Assembly (NCBI RefSeq): GCF_007997305.1
Contig: NZ_VORZ01000001.1
Span: 1,426,001-1,490,000, forward strand
Source: Psychrobacter frigidicola
GTDB taxonomy: Bacteria > Pseudomonadota > Gammaproteobacteria > Pseudomonadales > Moraxellaceae
Direction: 5' to 3'
DNA: 64,000 bases
Position numbers and translations under genes: made by a program
The notes under the pieces: generated by a model
What the model was told of the DNA's origin: nothing
The model's database searches: none
Seen by the model: only the letters and a program-made list of their open reading frames with translations
Shown here: in pieces, positions 9,424-18,562 of the stretch
Numbering within the stretch: position 1 is the stretch's first letter
Layout of the letters: every line of letters starts with the position of its first letter

Positions 9424-10044
9424 GTCTTATCCTTAGGCACACACGTCAATTGAGACTGATGAATAAAGTCAAATATTTTACCGTTGTTTAAATTTTTTAT
9501 TTTTTCAATAAGAGTGAGAAAGGTTTACGATAACCAAAATTATTAGCCACTAGAACCACAGTGGCACAACCTTTTATAAAGGTAAGGCTTTTATTGACAT
9601 AATCCATAATAGTCTAAAGGGTAATCAAATGTTACTTAAGAAGTGTCTATAGACTCGCATTAATGTAACGCCTCGTAAAGAGTGTAAATTCGAGTTAGTT
9701 ATGGGTAGCTTATACACCGAAAAACTTTAGCTAACGTCTTTTGCAGTATATATAGCTATTCTTCAATGCGTAACGGAAAGCTTGCACTGCAAAAATAAAG
9801 TATCGTTATTAATCTATTCAAATAATTATTCGAAGATAAATATTTCATAGAGAGAATAGAGCATTACATACAGGTACGTGTAAGGCTAAAAAGCAGAATA
9901 AGAAGGAAAAGGAAAAATAAAAAGACGATGTGATGGTAGCTTATAACAAACTATAGTTTATCTAGATTGCTTTTATAAGAAAATTTCTGTTTATATTTAT
10001 TTAGAGAAACTTGTTAAAACTAAACGTTAACTCAATTTTTTAAA
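9424..10044. other. Long gene-free stretch between the glycosyltransferase operon and gdhA
   Basis: I find no coding frame with family similarity and no RNA gene in about 620 AT-rich bases. The promoter of the minus-strand glycosyltransferase operon should lie in the first 200-300 bases. The length is notable for an otherwise compact window. Confidence 0.5.
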
Positions 10045-10084
10045 CAAAAAATACCGCGTCTATCTATAAATTATAAACGCGGTA
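10045..10084 (-). terminator. gdhA terminator
   Basis: The 8-bp stem TACCGCGT (10052-10059) pairs with ACGCGGTA (10077-10084). Read on the minus strand it is followed by a T-run, just past the gdhA stop. Confidence 0.8.
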
Positions 10085-10143
10085 CTATTTCGGTATGAAA
10101 GAATAGTTTAGACGAAATTAATAACTATTATAAACTAAATACT

Positions 10144-11490
10144 TTAGTTGAGAATACCGTAAGCAACGAGCGCATCTGCAACGCGTTTGAAGCCAACGAT
10201 ATTTGCCCCGGCCATATAGTCAATATAACCGTTGTCTGTCTGACCATATTTTTCCGACGCTTCAGCAGCGCTATCATGGATGTTTTTCATAATGCATTTT
10301 AGACGCTCATCAATCTCTTCAAAAGTCTGATACTGACGCACAGAGTTCTGTGACATCTCAAGCGCAGACACCGCCACACCGCCCGCATTAGCAGCTTTAC
10401 CAGGTGCATAGTGCACATGATACAGGCGGATATAATCAATAGCATCAGCCGTTAGTGGCATATTAGCGCCTTCAACGACATATTTTATGCCGTTATCAAC
10501 CAATAATTTGGCATCTGCTTCATCTACTTCGTTTTGCGTGGCTGATGGGATAGCAATATCTGCTTTGATATGCCAAGGCTTCTGCTTAGCCAGCCATTCT
10601 CCACCGAACACATCAACATAGTCAGCTAGAGGTTTACTTTGTGCTTTTTGTGCCTTTAGCCAATCAATTCTTTCTTGATTCAAACCTTTTTCGTCATACA
10701 AAGTACCTTGTGAGTCGGATACCGTTAGTACCATACCACCCAGCATGCAAACTTTTTCAGCAGCATGTAAGGACACGTTACCTGCACCTGATACCAGTAC
10801 TTTTTTACCTTTGATATTATCATTTTGAGCAGCGAGCATACTTTCTAAGAAATATACCGCACCGTAGCCTGTAGCTTCAGTACGCATTAAACTACCGCCA
10901 AAGCCTACGCCTTTACCAGTGATCACACCGGTAGATTCACGGGTTAGATTTTTATACATGGCATACATATAGCTGACTTCACGGCCACCTACCCCGATAT
11001 CACCAGCGGGAACGTCGATGTCTTTATTAACATAGTGATAAAGCTCACGCATAAAAGCGTAACAGAAACGGCGAATCTCGAATTCAGACTTGCCTTTAGG
11101 ATTGAAATCAGAGCCACCCTTACCGCCACCGATTGGCAAACCGGTTAATGCGTTTTTAAAAATTTGCTCAAAACCTAAGAATTTTAGAACCGATTCGGTC
11201 ACAGTAGGGTGAAATCTGAGGCCACCCTTATAAGGCCCTAGAGAGTTATTAAATTGCACACGCCAGCCGCGGTTGACTTGAACTTCACCTTTATCGTTCT
11301 CCCAGTTAATACGAAAGGCAACCACGCGATCAGGCTCTACTAAACGCTCAAATATTTTCAAGGTTTCATATTCAGGATGTGCGTCATATAACGGCTTGAT
11401 AGTAACAGCGACTTCTTTTACTGCTTGAATAAATTCGGATTGATGCGGGTATTGTGCTTCAATTTTTTTGATGGCGTCACTGATACTCAT
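10144..11490 (-). CDS. gdhA: NADP-specific glutamate dehydrogenase
   Basis: The 448-residue protein has the length and sequence of the hexameric NADP-dependent enzymes, which assimilate ammonia by reductive amination of 2-oxoglutarate. The substrate-binding region YKGGLRFHP and the catalytic-lysine region GLPIGGGKGGSDFNPKG are intact, as is the Rossmann loop VSGAGNVSLHAAEK. A good RBS (AAGGAAG) precedes the ATG. It stands alone, flanked by gene-free DNA on both sides, and has its own terminator. Confidence 0.97.
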   Translation of the reverse strand: MSISDAIKKIEAQYPHQSEFIQAVKEVAVTIKPLYDAHPEYETLKIFERLVEPDRVVAFRINWENDKGEVQVNRGWRVQFNNSLGPYKGGLRFHPTVTESVLKFLGFEQIFKNALTGLPIGGGKGGSDFNPKGKSEFEIRRFCYAFMRELYHYVNKDIDVPAGDIGVGGREVSYMYAMYKNLTRESTGVITGKGVGFGGSLMRTEATGYGAVYFLESMLAAQNDNIKGKKVLVSGAGNVSLHAAEKVCMLGGMVLTVSDSQGTLYDEKGLNQERIDWLKAQKAQSKPLADYVDVFGGEWLAKQKPWHIKADIAIPSATQNEVDEADAKLLVDNGIKYVVEGANMPLTADAIDYIRLYHVHYAPGKAANAGGVAVSALEMSQNSVRQYQTFEEIDERLKCIMKNIHDSAAEASEKYGQTDNGYIDYMAGANIVGFKRVADALVAYGILN

Positions 11491-12135
11491 ATATCTTCCT
11501 TAACTATGGAACGAGGGGGTGTACTAAATGACATCCGGGCAATATTGCATCACAATATACTACAATATGACAAATACCGGTGTAGCATTAAAAATTCAGC
11601 CTTTGACTTTGCGCAGAGCGTATAAGTACAGACTTAGATAGAAGCCTGTTAACTCATCTATTGACCGATACACGATGCTGTCGTCTATAGCCATTAATAG
11701 GTAACCATAGATTGCTATCTGAACTGCAATTTGTAGATAGGTAAGAGCGTTACAATATAATGACAAGAATAGCACGTGAAAGGCGTTTTATGGTCAAAGA
11801 TTTGGCCTTGCTTATTTAATTTACAGGTCTACATAAAAAAGTCAATCATTTATGCCAAAATGAGTGGTTTTTACTAGCACCTATGAGCGTTGTCATAATG
11901 GAGATACATACCTATTAGACGACTTTTGTTTCCAAATTAGCCTGAGGATAATTATAGGAGGCAATATATAGGCTCTAAACGGTAAGTTTAGCTGATTTTT
12001 GCTGCTTAATTGAAGAATATTATATCAATATGCATAACAAGGTATTATACTACTCTCCATTGGCAAAAAACTGTTTTTGAGTATTATCAATATACAGTTT
12101 GTATCCATTCAACAATCAGTGATAGAGAGAGACAT
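11491..12135. other. Divergent upstream region between gdhA and the Roadblock gene
   Basis: This 645-base stretch holds no supported gene. An open frame extends upstream of the Roadblock start (from 12010), but its translation is Tyr/Ile-rich and unlike the family. It must contain the promoters of gdhA (minus) and of the Roadblock gene (plus). No clear operator was seen. Confidence 0.45.
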
Positions 12136-12498
12136 ATGCGTACAGATTCATTCCAACAGATACTAGAAGACCTAAACAATTCCTCGGCAGACGTTGAAGC
12201 TTCAGCACTCATCTCAACTGACGGTCTCATGATTGCATCAGCCCTACCAACCGGTGTTGATGAAGATAGAGTAGGCGCAATGTCAGCCGCACTACTATCA
12301 TTAGGAGATCGTGCTGGTCGCGAATTAGCCCGTGGTAGTATCGATAGGATTATGATTCAAGGTGAAAAGGGTTCTGTCATTATGACCTCGTCTGGTGAAG
12401 AAGCAGTTCTGACCATTATGGCAAAACCCAACGCTAAACTCGGCTTAATTTTTCTAGATATCAAACGTGCCTCAGAAGCCCTAGCAAAACTGCTTTAA
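12136..12498 (+). CDS. Roadblock/LC7 (MglB-like) domain protein
   Basis: The ATG at 12136 is chosen over an upstream in-frame start because GAGAGAGAC sits just before it and similarity begins here. The 120 residues form one Roadblock/LC7 domain: helix FQQILEDLN, strands ASALISTDGLMIASALP, helix VGAMSAALLSLGDRA, strands IMIQGEKGSVIM and AVLTIMA, and a C-terminal helix. Roadblock proteins such as MglB regulate small Ras-like GTPases or act as dimer platforms. No MglA-type GTPase gene is present nearby. It leads a run of five plus-strand genes. Confidence 0.85.
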   Translation: MRTDSFQQILEDLNNSSADVEASALISTDGLMIASALPTGVDEDRVGAMSAALLSLGDRAGRELARGSIDRIMIQGEKGSVIMTSSGEEAVLTIMAKPNAKLGLIFLDIKRASEALAKLL

Positions 12499-12761
12499 CA
12501 GATAAATGATCTGCATAAGCCAGTTGATAGGTCATGATATAAACTGTCTAATTTTGTACGCCATATACAAATTCAATGAGCAAACAAAAGCTTGTAGATA
12601 AGAAGATGTTTGCCTACAAGCACCAGCAAATACTTTGAAATAACTATTTTGCAAAAAAAAATAGTGGGATAGTGCCGTCATATATAAATTAATAATAAAT
12701 CGCATGGATTGTAATACCAATTGACTACTAATGAATACAACAACGAATAAAGGAGATTACT

Positions 12762-13256
12762 ATGGGTTCTCCACTTCCTGATGCCAATAAGCCTGAGATG
12801 CCAGCTGAGCAAATCACATTGACTTATCATGATGGAACCTCACGCATTGTCTACGACTCTGGTATCGAGCGCCCCTACCCTGATGGCAAGCTCATTGTCT
12901 CACGTACTGATTTAGATGGTGTTCTGACACACGTCAACGATGCATTTGTGGAAATTAGCGGCTACAGTGTTGACGAGCTTATTGGCCAGCCACAATCTAT
13001 TTTGCGCCATCCGGATATGCCAAGAGCGGCATACAAAGATTTATGGACAACCGCAGAATCTGGACAAAAATGGCATGGCTATGTTAAAAACTTATGTAAG
13101 GATGGCAGTCATTATTGGGTCTACGCGACTGTCGTGCCCAACGTACGCCACGGTGAGACTGTGGGTTACACCTCAGTACGTCGTAAGCCATCACGGAGCA
13201 AGATCGAAGCGGCTATTGCTCAATATGCCGAAATGAAACAAAACGAGGAAGGTTAA
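12762..13256 (+). CDS. Soluble Aer-like PAS sensor protein
   Basis: Of 164 residues, about 45-150 form a PAS domain very like the FAD-binding PAS of the aerotaxis receptor Aer: THVNDAFVEISGYSVDELIG, then RHPDMPRAAYKDLW, then KDGSHYWVYATVVP. The RHPDMP block is part of the flavin pocket in Aer. Unlike Aer there is no membrane segment, HAMP or chemoreceptor domain, so it is a free cytoplasmic sensor that must act through a partner. AAGGAG precedes the ATG. Its stop is three bases from the next start, so it is translationally linked to the PhnD-like gene. Confidence 0.88.
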   Translation: MGSPLPDANKPEMPAEQITLTYHDGTSRIVYDSGIERPYPDGKLIVSRTDLDGVLTHVNDAFVEISGYSVDELIGQPQSILRHPDMPRAAYKDLWTTAESGQKWHGYVKNLCKDGSHYWVYATVVPNVRHGETVGYTSVRRKPSRSKIEAAIAQYAEMKQNEEG

Positions 13257-13259
13257 ATC

Positions 13260-14009
13260 ATGACGACGCATAATATGTTAATCGCCCCTGATTTTTCGCC
13301 TGAGCGTTTTGCAGGCTGGCACATGTTTAATATCTTAATCCAAAAGCGTGCCAATCTAAACATGCACTTAAACATGCCAGCCTCACATGCTGAGCAAGAA
13401 GAGCTAATTGGTGCGGGCGACATTCAAGTTATTTACGCCAATCCTTTTGATGCAGCAACGCTCATCCGTGAGCAAGGCTACCGTGCGGTTGCACGTCCTG
13501 TCGGTAAATCTGATGAGATGGTAATTGCAGCATCTACCAATAGCGATATTAATCGCTTAGAAGATATTACTAAAGGCTCGACCATCTCTATGGCTAATAA
13601 CCGTGATGTTAAGCTCATTGGTTTGCGCTTGCTGGAAGCGGTCGATTTAGAAGAAGCGGATCTCAACTGGTCAATGACTGAAACCTACCAAGCAGCAGCA
13701 CGCCAAGTTATTAAAGGCGAATCTCAGGCCGCTTTCTTTTTAGCTGAAATTTTTCATAGCTTTTCACGCCTGACCAAGACGCAGCTATCAGTATTGATTG
13801 AAAGTGATTTAGCTGATATCAGTCATGTGCTGTTGATTAAAGAAGACTTCCCTGATACCGAAATTCTCATGGATGCTATTCTTAATTTGCATAATGATGA
13901 CGATGGCAAAGAAGCGCTTGCTGAGCTTGGCATGCCCCAAGGTTTTGAGACTATGAGTGAAGAAGATGCTGAATTTATGCTCGATTTGATGGAAGCACTA
14001 ATGAGCTAA
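13260..14009 (+). CDS. PhnD/SsuA-type ligand-binding domain protein without signal peptide
   Basis: The 249-residue protein resembles the phosphate/phosphonate periplasmic-binding family: an early LIAPDFSPERFAGW, the VIYANPFDAATLIREQGYRAVARP block, and the second-lobe region NRLEDITKGSTISMANNRDVK. It starts directly in the fold and lacks any export signal or lipobox, so it is predicted to be cytoplasmic. That is unusual for this fold and suggests an intracellular ligand sensor coupled to the PAS protein three bases upstream. The C-terminal 40 residues are acidic. The ligand is unknown. Confidence 0.75.
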   Translation: MTTHNMLIAPDFSPERFAGWHMFNILIQKRANLNMHLNMPASHAEQEELIGAGDIQVIYANPFDAATLIREQGYRAVARPVGKSDEMVIAASTNSDINRLEDITKGSTISMANNRDVKLIGLRLLEAVDLEEADLNWSMTETYQAAARQVIKGESQAAFFLAEIFHSFSRLTKTQLSVLIESDLADISHVLLIKEDFPDTEILMDAILNLHNDDDGKEALAELGMPQGFETMSEEDAEFMLDLMEALMS

Positions 14010-14316
14010 CATTCCTAGTTGATTGCTCTCATTTGTTCTTTAATAAACTTTATTGTCTGTTCAACTACGCGTTTTTCGTTCAACAATTCAACAATCTAAC
14101 CATTATCCCTGGCTCTTTATAGTGAACTAATAATTTATTAATAAAGGGTTATGGATACTATTTAAATTGAAAAACATTACTAAACACTGTCTTATTAAAC
14201 AATACTTTAAAATTCTGCTTCATAATTATTTATAATGATTATGCTATAAAAATAGTTCCAAAAATGCTGCGCGCGCCTTTACCTACAGTACTAACTCTAA
14301 AATCAAGGATACCGTC

Positions 14317-14970
14317 ATGGCCGACTTACCTACAACTGATGAGAGTGAACTGGCAGCACGCAAAACCTTTCGCTACTTCTCGCGCAAAATATTCGTTGTT
14401 CCCAATAATCGCTATTATCATGAGCAGCGTATCAATGCCGCCTTATTATTGAATGAAAAAGAGCCCTTGCAAGGCGCTATGGCTGACTTTTTCTATGGTT
14501 GTTGGTACGATATTCCTTACGATGTTGAAGAGATATTTGAGCGTACTCAAGGACGCCTGCATCCACAAATAGAACAAGCCTTTCATAACTGTATTAACAA
14601 ACTCGACTACATTAAGTACAGCAGTGTCTTTGCAACACGCTGGAGTGTGCTCGTAACACCGTCGCTCAATGTTGACACACACCGTTTGCGTATTAGTAGC
14701 GATGACGCTAAAGAAGTTGCTAAAAATATTACTAATGAGCTGATGACTGCGCGTGATAACGAAGACTGGCATACAGTTGAACAAATTGAGAATGAATTCT
14801 TTGCCCATTGCTTAGCCTGTAACGACCGCCTCGCCTTCTCCATTGTTTGGTTCCGTTTGGGAAAAAGTGATTGGCAATTTAATGAGGGCTGGAGTGACTG
14901 TCAACAGCGTCTAGAACAGACGGGATCCAGTTCAGAACCTGCTCCCGAAGCCAAAGTAGAACACCAATAA
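14317..14970 (+). CDS. Hypothetical protein of the Roadblock/PAS module
   Basis: I do not recognise this 217-residue soluble protein. It has no signal peptide or membrane segment. It has aromatic-rich conserved-looking stretches (FRYFSRKIFVVPNNRYYHE and FFYGCWYDIPYDVEEIF), a mixed alpha/beta middle, and a polar tail after about residue 195. It lies between the PhnD-like gene and another unknown gene, same strand, 307 bases after the former. Coding is supported by its length and codon use and by the lack of a better frame. Confidence 0.65.
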   Translation: MADLPTTDESELAARKTFRYFSRKIFVVPNNRYYHEQRINAALLLNEKEPLQGAMADFFYGCWYDIPYDVEEIFERTQGRLHPQIEQAFHNCINKLDYIKYSSVFATRWSVLVTPSLNVDTHRLRISSDDAKEVAKNITNELMTARDNEDWHTVEQIENEFFAHCLACNDRLAFSIVWFRLGKSDWQFNEGWSDCQQRLEQTGSSSEPAPEAKVEHQ

Positions 14971-15118
14971 ATCAGTGCTAGCGGCCATATGATTGCATCT
15001 TCGACATTTAATTATGTCAGAAAAATATAGACAGTCATATATAGCAAATTAATACTTATTTATACCAATTACCGTTTGCTGTGATGCTCACTTTAAAACT
15101 TTCAACAAGGTAGCTTTT

Positions 15119-15733
15119 ATGTCCATTTTTGATAATGCTGACAAAACTTATATTACCCTGACACCTGCTGGCGTATTTGAAGCATTTTCACAAAATGAGC
15201 CAACTGCAATGCAGTTAGCACTCCAAGCATTACTATCACATCGTGAGACTGTGCTAGTGGCGACTTGGCTAGAGGAGTATCCAGAGCTATGGTTAGATGG
15301 TTTTGTTGAGCAAGGCTTTATTGAAAGGCTGTCTACTTTTTTACCCGCTCCGAACCTACCTCTTGATCAATTCTTACCTTACGTGGTCGCAAGCTTATCA
15401 GGTAAGCGCCGTGCTGCCATCGCATCAGACGAAGGGTTTTGTTTGGCACGTATTGGCTACAGTCAAGAAGAAGCTGACATGCTTAGTGTGGCGGCAGCTG
15501 ATTTTTCAGGTTTTATGATCCGGCAAAAGCAGCGCGGTTGGTCAGTGGGAAGTCGTGCCATTTCATTCTTTCAGGAAGTAGACTTATTAGTACCTGATAC
15601 CAGCTTCGTATTCTTGTGGATTGATAAAGATGGCTACGCGTTAATCATTGACGGTGAACCCTTGACTAATAATCGCGCCTTTGTCGAGCTGATTTGGGGC
15701 ATTAAAACCTCTGGACTCAAATTTGAAAGCTAA
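15119..15733 (+). CDS. Hypothetical protein with a possible second Roadblock-like domain
   Basis: No family could be assigned to the 204 residues. The C-terminal half follows the Roadblock order of elements: strand-turn-strand AAIASDEGFCLARIGYS, a long helix EEADMLSVAAADFSGFM, strands FFQEVDLLV and SFVFLWIDKDGYALIID, and a last helix AFVELIWGI. This mirrors the 120-residue Roadblock protein at the head of the cluster. The domain assignment is my inference from pattern and context. CAAGGTAG precedes the ATG. It appears to be the last gene of the module. Confidence 0.65.
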   Translation: MSIFDNADKTYITLTPAGVFEAFSQNEPTAMQLALQALLSHRETVLVATWLEEYPELWLDGFVEQGFIERLSTFLPAPNLPLDQFLPYVVASLSGKRRAAIASDEGFCLARIGYSQEEADMLSVAAADFSGFMIRQKQRGWSVGSRAISFFQEVDLLVPDTSFVFLWIDKDGYALIIDGEPLTNNRAFVELIWGIKTSGLKFES

Positions 15734-16175
15734 TACCTTTTTTAAAAACCAGCAACTTTAAGGCAGAACTTCTTTTTATACTGAAAAAAAGCCGCTAAGC
15801 CGTAACGTTATAATACCTCTCATATATTTGTGCCTCTTGATTAAGCATGAGGTGCTCAAAGATAACGCCTCTAAAAACTTGTCTGGGTAGTTTTCTAAAC
15901 GCTTCACCGCTTATCAATACAACCCCGCCGCGTAAGTCATCATTGCTCTGTCAAAACCATAGTAATAATAAGCCCCTGCGAAATAACAATCACTTGCATT
16001 CCTATACGTCATACTATTGTCATGCCTATATAAAACATTTAAAACTACCTGTCTTTTTATGCTACTTTCTATAAAAAATTAATTATTCAACCGCTACTTT
16101 TCCTCCTTATTTATAGCCTTTAATACTGGCAACTTCTGCCAACCTTTGCAATCTTGCTTTTTTTTAGGATAGTTT
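15734..16175. other. Gene-free stretch before the methyltransferase gene
   Basis: These 442 bases hold one short frame (15847-16074) whose translation is Asn/His/Leu-rich and matches nothing I know. No terminator with a clear T-tract follows the previous gene. I see nothing else here. Confidence 0.4.
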
Positions 16176-16871
16176 ATGACTTCGCTTACTGCTGTGCGTG
16201 TGCGTTATCAAACGATTGAAATTGGCAATACTGATATTCATATTTGTACTCTACGTGACAACCAACAATTTAGTGACCCTGATGACGAGGCGCTAAATCT
16301 AGGTATTTGCTCAGCATCGTGGCCGTTGTTCGGTGTCATTTGGCCATCAAGCTTGGTACTGGCCAATCATATGCTTGACTATGATATTGCAGGCAAGCGT
16401 ATTTTAGAAGTGGGATGCGGAATGGCGCTATCTAGCTTACTGCTCAATCATCGCCATGCCGATATTACCGCCACTGACTATCACCCGACGGTTGAATACT
16501 TCCTTGATAAGAATACCTTGCTGAATAATGATAAAGAGATCGTTTTTGAGCGACTAGACTGGGCAGAAGATAATAGCAGTCTTGGCAAATTCGATATAAT
16601 TATCGGTAGCGACTTACTCTATGAAGACCAGCATATAGCGATATTGGCAGACTTCATTGAGCGTCATGCTAAGCCAACTTGTGAAGTCATCATCGTAGAC
16701 CCTGGCCGTGGACGTAAAAACAAACTAACCAATAAGATGATAGAGTTTGGTTTTAGCAGTGATCATGCTAAACCGGAAGATACGGCTTATCTTGAGCAGC
16801 CTTTTAAGGGATATATTCTGACGTTCTCACGGGATGGTCAACTGTCCATAGCTTCACGCCATTGCTCCTGA
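16176..16871 (+). CDS. SAM-dependent methyltransferase (METTL21/nicotinamide N-methyltransferase-like)
   Basis: The 231-residue class I methyltransferase has motif I (ILEVGCGMALSSLLL), a post-I acidic TATDYHP, and motif IV (FDIIIGSDLLYEDQH). The sequence SDLLYE resembles the (D/E)xxY motif of protein-lysine methyltransferases of the METTL21 group, so a protein substrate is plausible but unproven. It stands alone and its last 34 bases overlap the end of a convergent acetyltransferase gene. Confidence 0.82.
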   Translation: MTSLTAVRVRYQTIEIGNTDIHICTLRDNQQFSDPDDEALNLGICSASWPLFGVIWPSSLVLANHMLDYDIAGKRILEVGCGMALSSLLLNHRHADITATDYHPTVEYFLDKNTLLNNDKEIVFERLDWAEDNSSLGKFDIIIGSDLLYEDQHIAILADFIERHAKPTCEVIIVDPGRGRKNKLTNKMIEFGFSSDHAKPEDTAYLEQPFKGYILTFSRDGQLSIASRHCS

Positions 16872-17413
16872 GTAATCTTATATAACACATGCTTAGCAAG
16901 GACATGATTGGTTTCAAGCATAGGATGATAAAAGTTATCCTGCGTATTCGTCATGCCGATACGCAGCATAACCTTTTGAGAGGGTCTATTAATAACAGCG
17001 GTAAATGCCACTACTTCAGTAAGATGCAACTCTTCAAAAGCAAACTTTAATGAGGCCTGCGCAGCCTCAGTAGCATAACCTTGTCCCCAATAATCTTTAT
17101 GTAGTCGCCAGCCAATCTCTACGCTTGGCGCAAACGGTAGATCAGCATGCGTTGCATTCAAACCGACAAAACCGATAAAATTATCAGCCTTTTTTAAATC
17201 ACTTTTTAGACTGAGCGCCCAAAATCCCCAGCCATTATCTTTGATAAGCTGTTGACATTTATTGGCAATGACATCACTCACTGCTGCTGATAATAGCTTA
17301 GGAAAGTAGCGCATGATCTCTGGATCGGCATTCATAGCAGCAAATGTTGCAAAATCGCTTGGCTGCCACTGACGTAAATAAAGGCGTTGGGTTTCTAATG
17401 ATTCTACGTTCAT
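16838..17413 (-). CDS. GNAT N-acetyltransferase (RimJ/RimL-like)
   Basis: The 191-residue protein starts with the RimJ-type phrase LETQRLYLRQWQPSDFATFA. It carries the acetyl-CoA binding region GWRLHKDYWGQGYATEAAQA (motif A, QGYATEA) and the late RPSQKVMLRIGM. Acetyl-3 type family members acetylate ribosomal protein N-termini or small molecules. The substrate is unknown. It converges on and overlaps the methyltransferase gene. Confidence 0.9.
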   Translation of the reverse strand: MNVESLETQRLYLRQWQPSDFATFAAMNADPEIMRYFPKLLSAAVSDVIANKCQQLIKDNGWGFWALSLKSDLKKADNFIGFVGLNATHADLPFAPSVEIGWRLHKDYWGQGYATEAAQASLKFAFEELHLTEVVAFTAVINRPSQKVMLRIGMTNTQDNFYHPMLETNHVLAKHVLYKITQEQWREAMDS

Positions 17414-17467
17414 ATTATTTAATCTTTTTCATTTTAATAAATTTTAAACTATCTGCCTTTATTCAAA

Positions 17468-17854
17468 TCACACATTTACCTTATACTTTAGATCACGCGC
17501 CTCGTCTCCGGTCATCCCGCGAAAGCCCCAACAATGGGCAGGCTGTTCCTTAATCGTAATTTCAATGTCTATCGGTAAGATGCCTATGTGTAATTCAATT
17601 TGCTGAAATAAGGCTTTAATAAGCGCCTTTTGCGTGGCAACAGTACGTCCTTGCATCATGTTAATTTCGATGACAGTATATGCCGCCGATCTACCGCTAG
17701 GATAATAGAAGTCGTCGACTTCAAGAGGAATAAACCGCTGGGCGCGTTTATCTTCTGGCAACCCTAGAACCGACTGCATACAGCCATGAATCACGTCAGA
17801 TAATGCAGATTTAATGGGGTTCAGGTTTTCTTTAATACCGTAAATAACAATCAT
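17468..17854 (-). CDS. Tautomerase family protein
   Basis: The 128-residue protein resembles tautomerase-superfamily members of the longer cis-CaaD/MSAD-like type. It has the helix TVATQKALIKALFQQIE in the place of the first helix and strand IEITIKEQPAHCWGFRGMTGDEA near the end. The expected N-terminal Pro after the initiator Met is not present (the protein starts MIVIYGI), so the classical catalytic proline is missing and activity is doubtful. It lies 54 bases downstream of the acetyltransferase start and may be expressed before it. Confidence 0.65.
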   Translation of the reverse strand: MIVIYGIKENLNPIKSALSDVIHGCMQSVLGLPEDKRAQRFIPLEVDDFYYPSGRSAAYTVIEINMMQGRTVATQKALIKALFQQIELHIGILPIDIEITIKEQPAHCWGFRGMTGDEARDLKYKVNV

Positions 17855-18036
17855 AATAAAGTCTATAGTTAAAAATAATTAGTATAGCGCTAAACAATCA
17901 AAGCAAAAAATCAGATTACTGTTGAGCCTTTTGTTATTCATACTTGCAAATTTATTAGGGTAGTAATTTAGATGCGAGCATTCTTTGCATTTCGTTCTAT
18001 TGCAGATAATCTGCTCTTGCGGGACAAAAGGCAGGC

Positions 18037-18447
18037 TTACGGAATAGGATAAACCTTGTCATAAATCCAGTTATAAATAAAGGCGTACACCACATAAAAG
18101 GTCGCCATAGCGATATCCATGATGAAGGCTTCCCATAATGTAATCCCTAAGTACCAAGCTATCATCGGCATAAACAATAATAGCAGACCGCCCTCAAATA
18201 GTAGCGCGTGAATGACTCGTATCAAAATGGTTTTACGCACGTCGCCGCGCAGTCTCAGCATGGCATGATCAAATAATAGATTATAAAAAAAGTTCCATAC
18301 CGTAGCGATAATAGAGGCGACTACTGCTATAACACCCATAAGTTGGAGGTCATAGCCGAATACCAAGCTTGCTAACGGTGCGAAGATAATTAAGCCGATT
18401 ATCTCAAAGCCTAGAGTGTGGCGAATCCGATCTTTGGTGGTACGCAT
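18037..18447 (-). CDS. PACE-family multidrug efflux transporter (AceI-like)
   Basis: The 136 residues contain four membrane segments arranged as two tandem 'bacterial transmembrane pair' repeats. Features match the PACE family: an early FEIIGLIIFAPLAS, WNFFYNLLFDHAML at the end of the first pair, RVIHALLFEGGLLLLFMP, and YVVYAFIYNWIYDKVYP at the C-terminus. The conserved Glu in the first helix (residue 15) is present and is needed for chlorhexidine transport by AceI. The gene is monocistronic with a good AGGAAG RBS. Biocide or polyamine export is likely. Confidence 0.9.
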   Translation of the reverse strand: MRTTKDRIRHTLGFEIIGLIIFAPLASLVFGYDLQLMGVIAVVASIIATVWNFFYNLLFDHAMLRLRGDVRKTILIRVIHALLFEGGLLLLFMPMIAWYLGITLWEAFIMDIAMATFYVVYAFIYNWIYDKVYPIP

Positions 18448-18562
18448 TAAGCTTCCTAATTGGTTCAGTCATGTAGGGACAAATTGTATCTGTTACACTC
18501 TCATATCAAAATTGAAGTGTATACGATTTTGAGTCAATAACCCTCACGTTGGAGACGTTAAT

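Noticed and set aside
12010..12135. N-terminal extension of the Roadblock gene
   Set aside because: The 42 extra residues are Tyr/Ile-rich and unlike the family, and a good RBS precedes the ATG at 12136.
15847..16074. 75-codon plus-strand frame before the methyltransferase gene
   Set aside because: Biased composition, no RBS, no recognisable motif.
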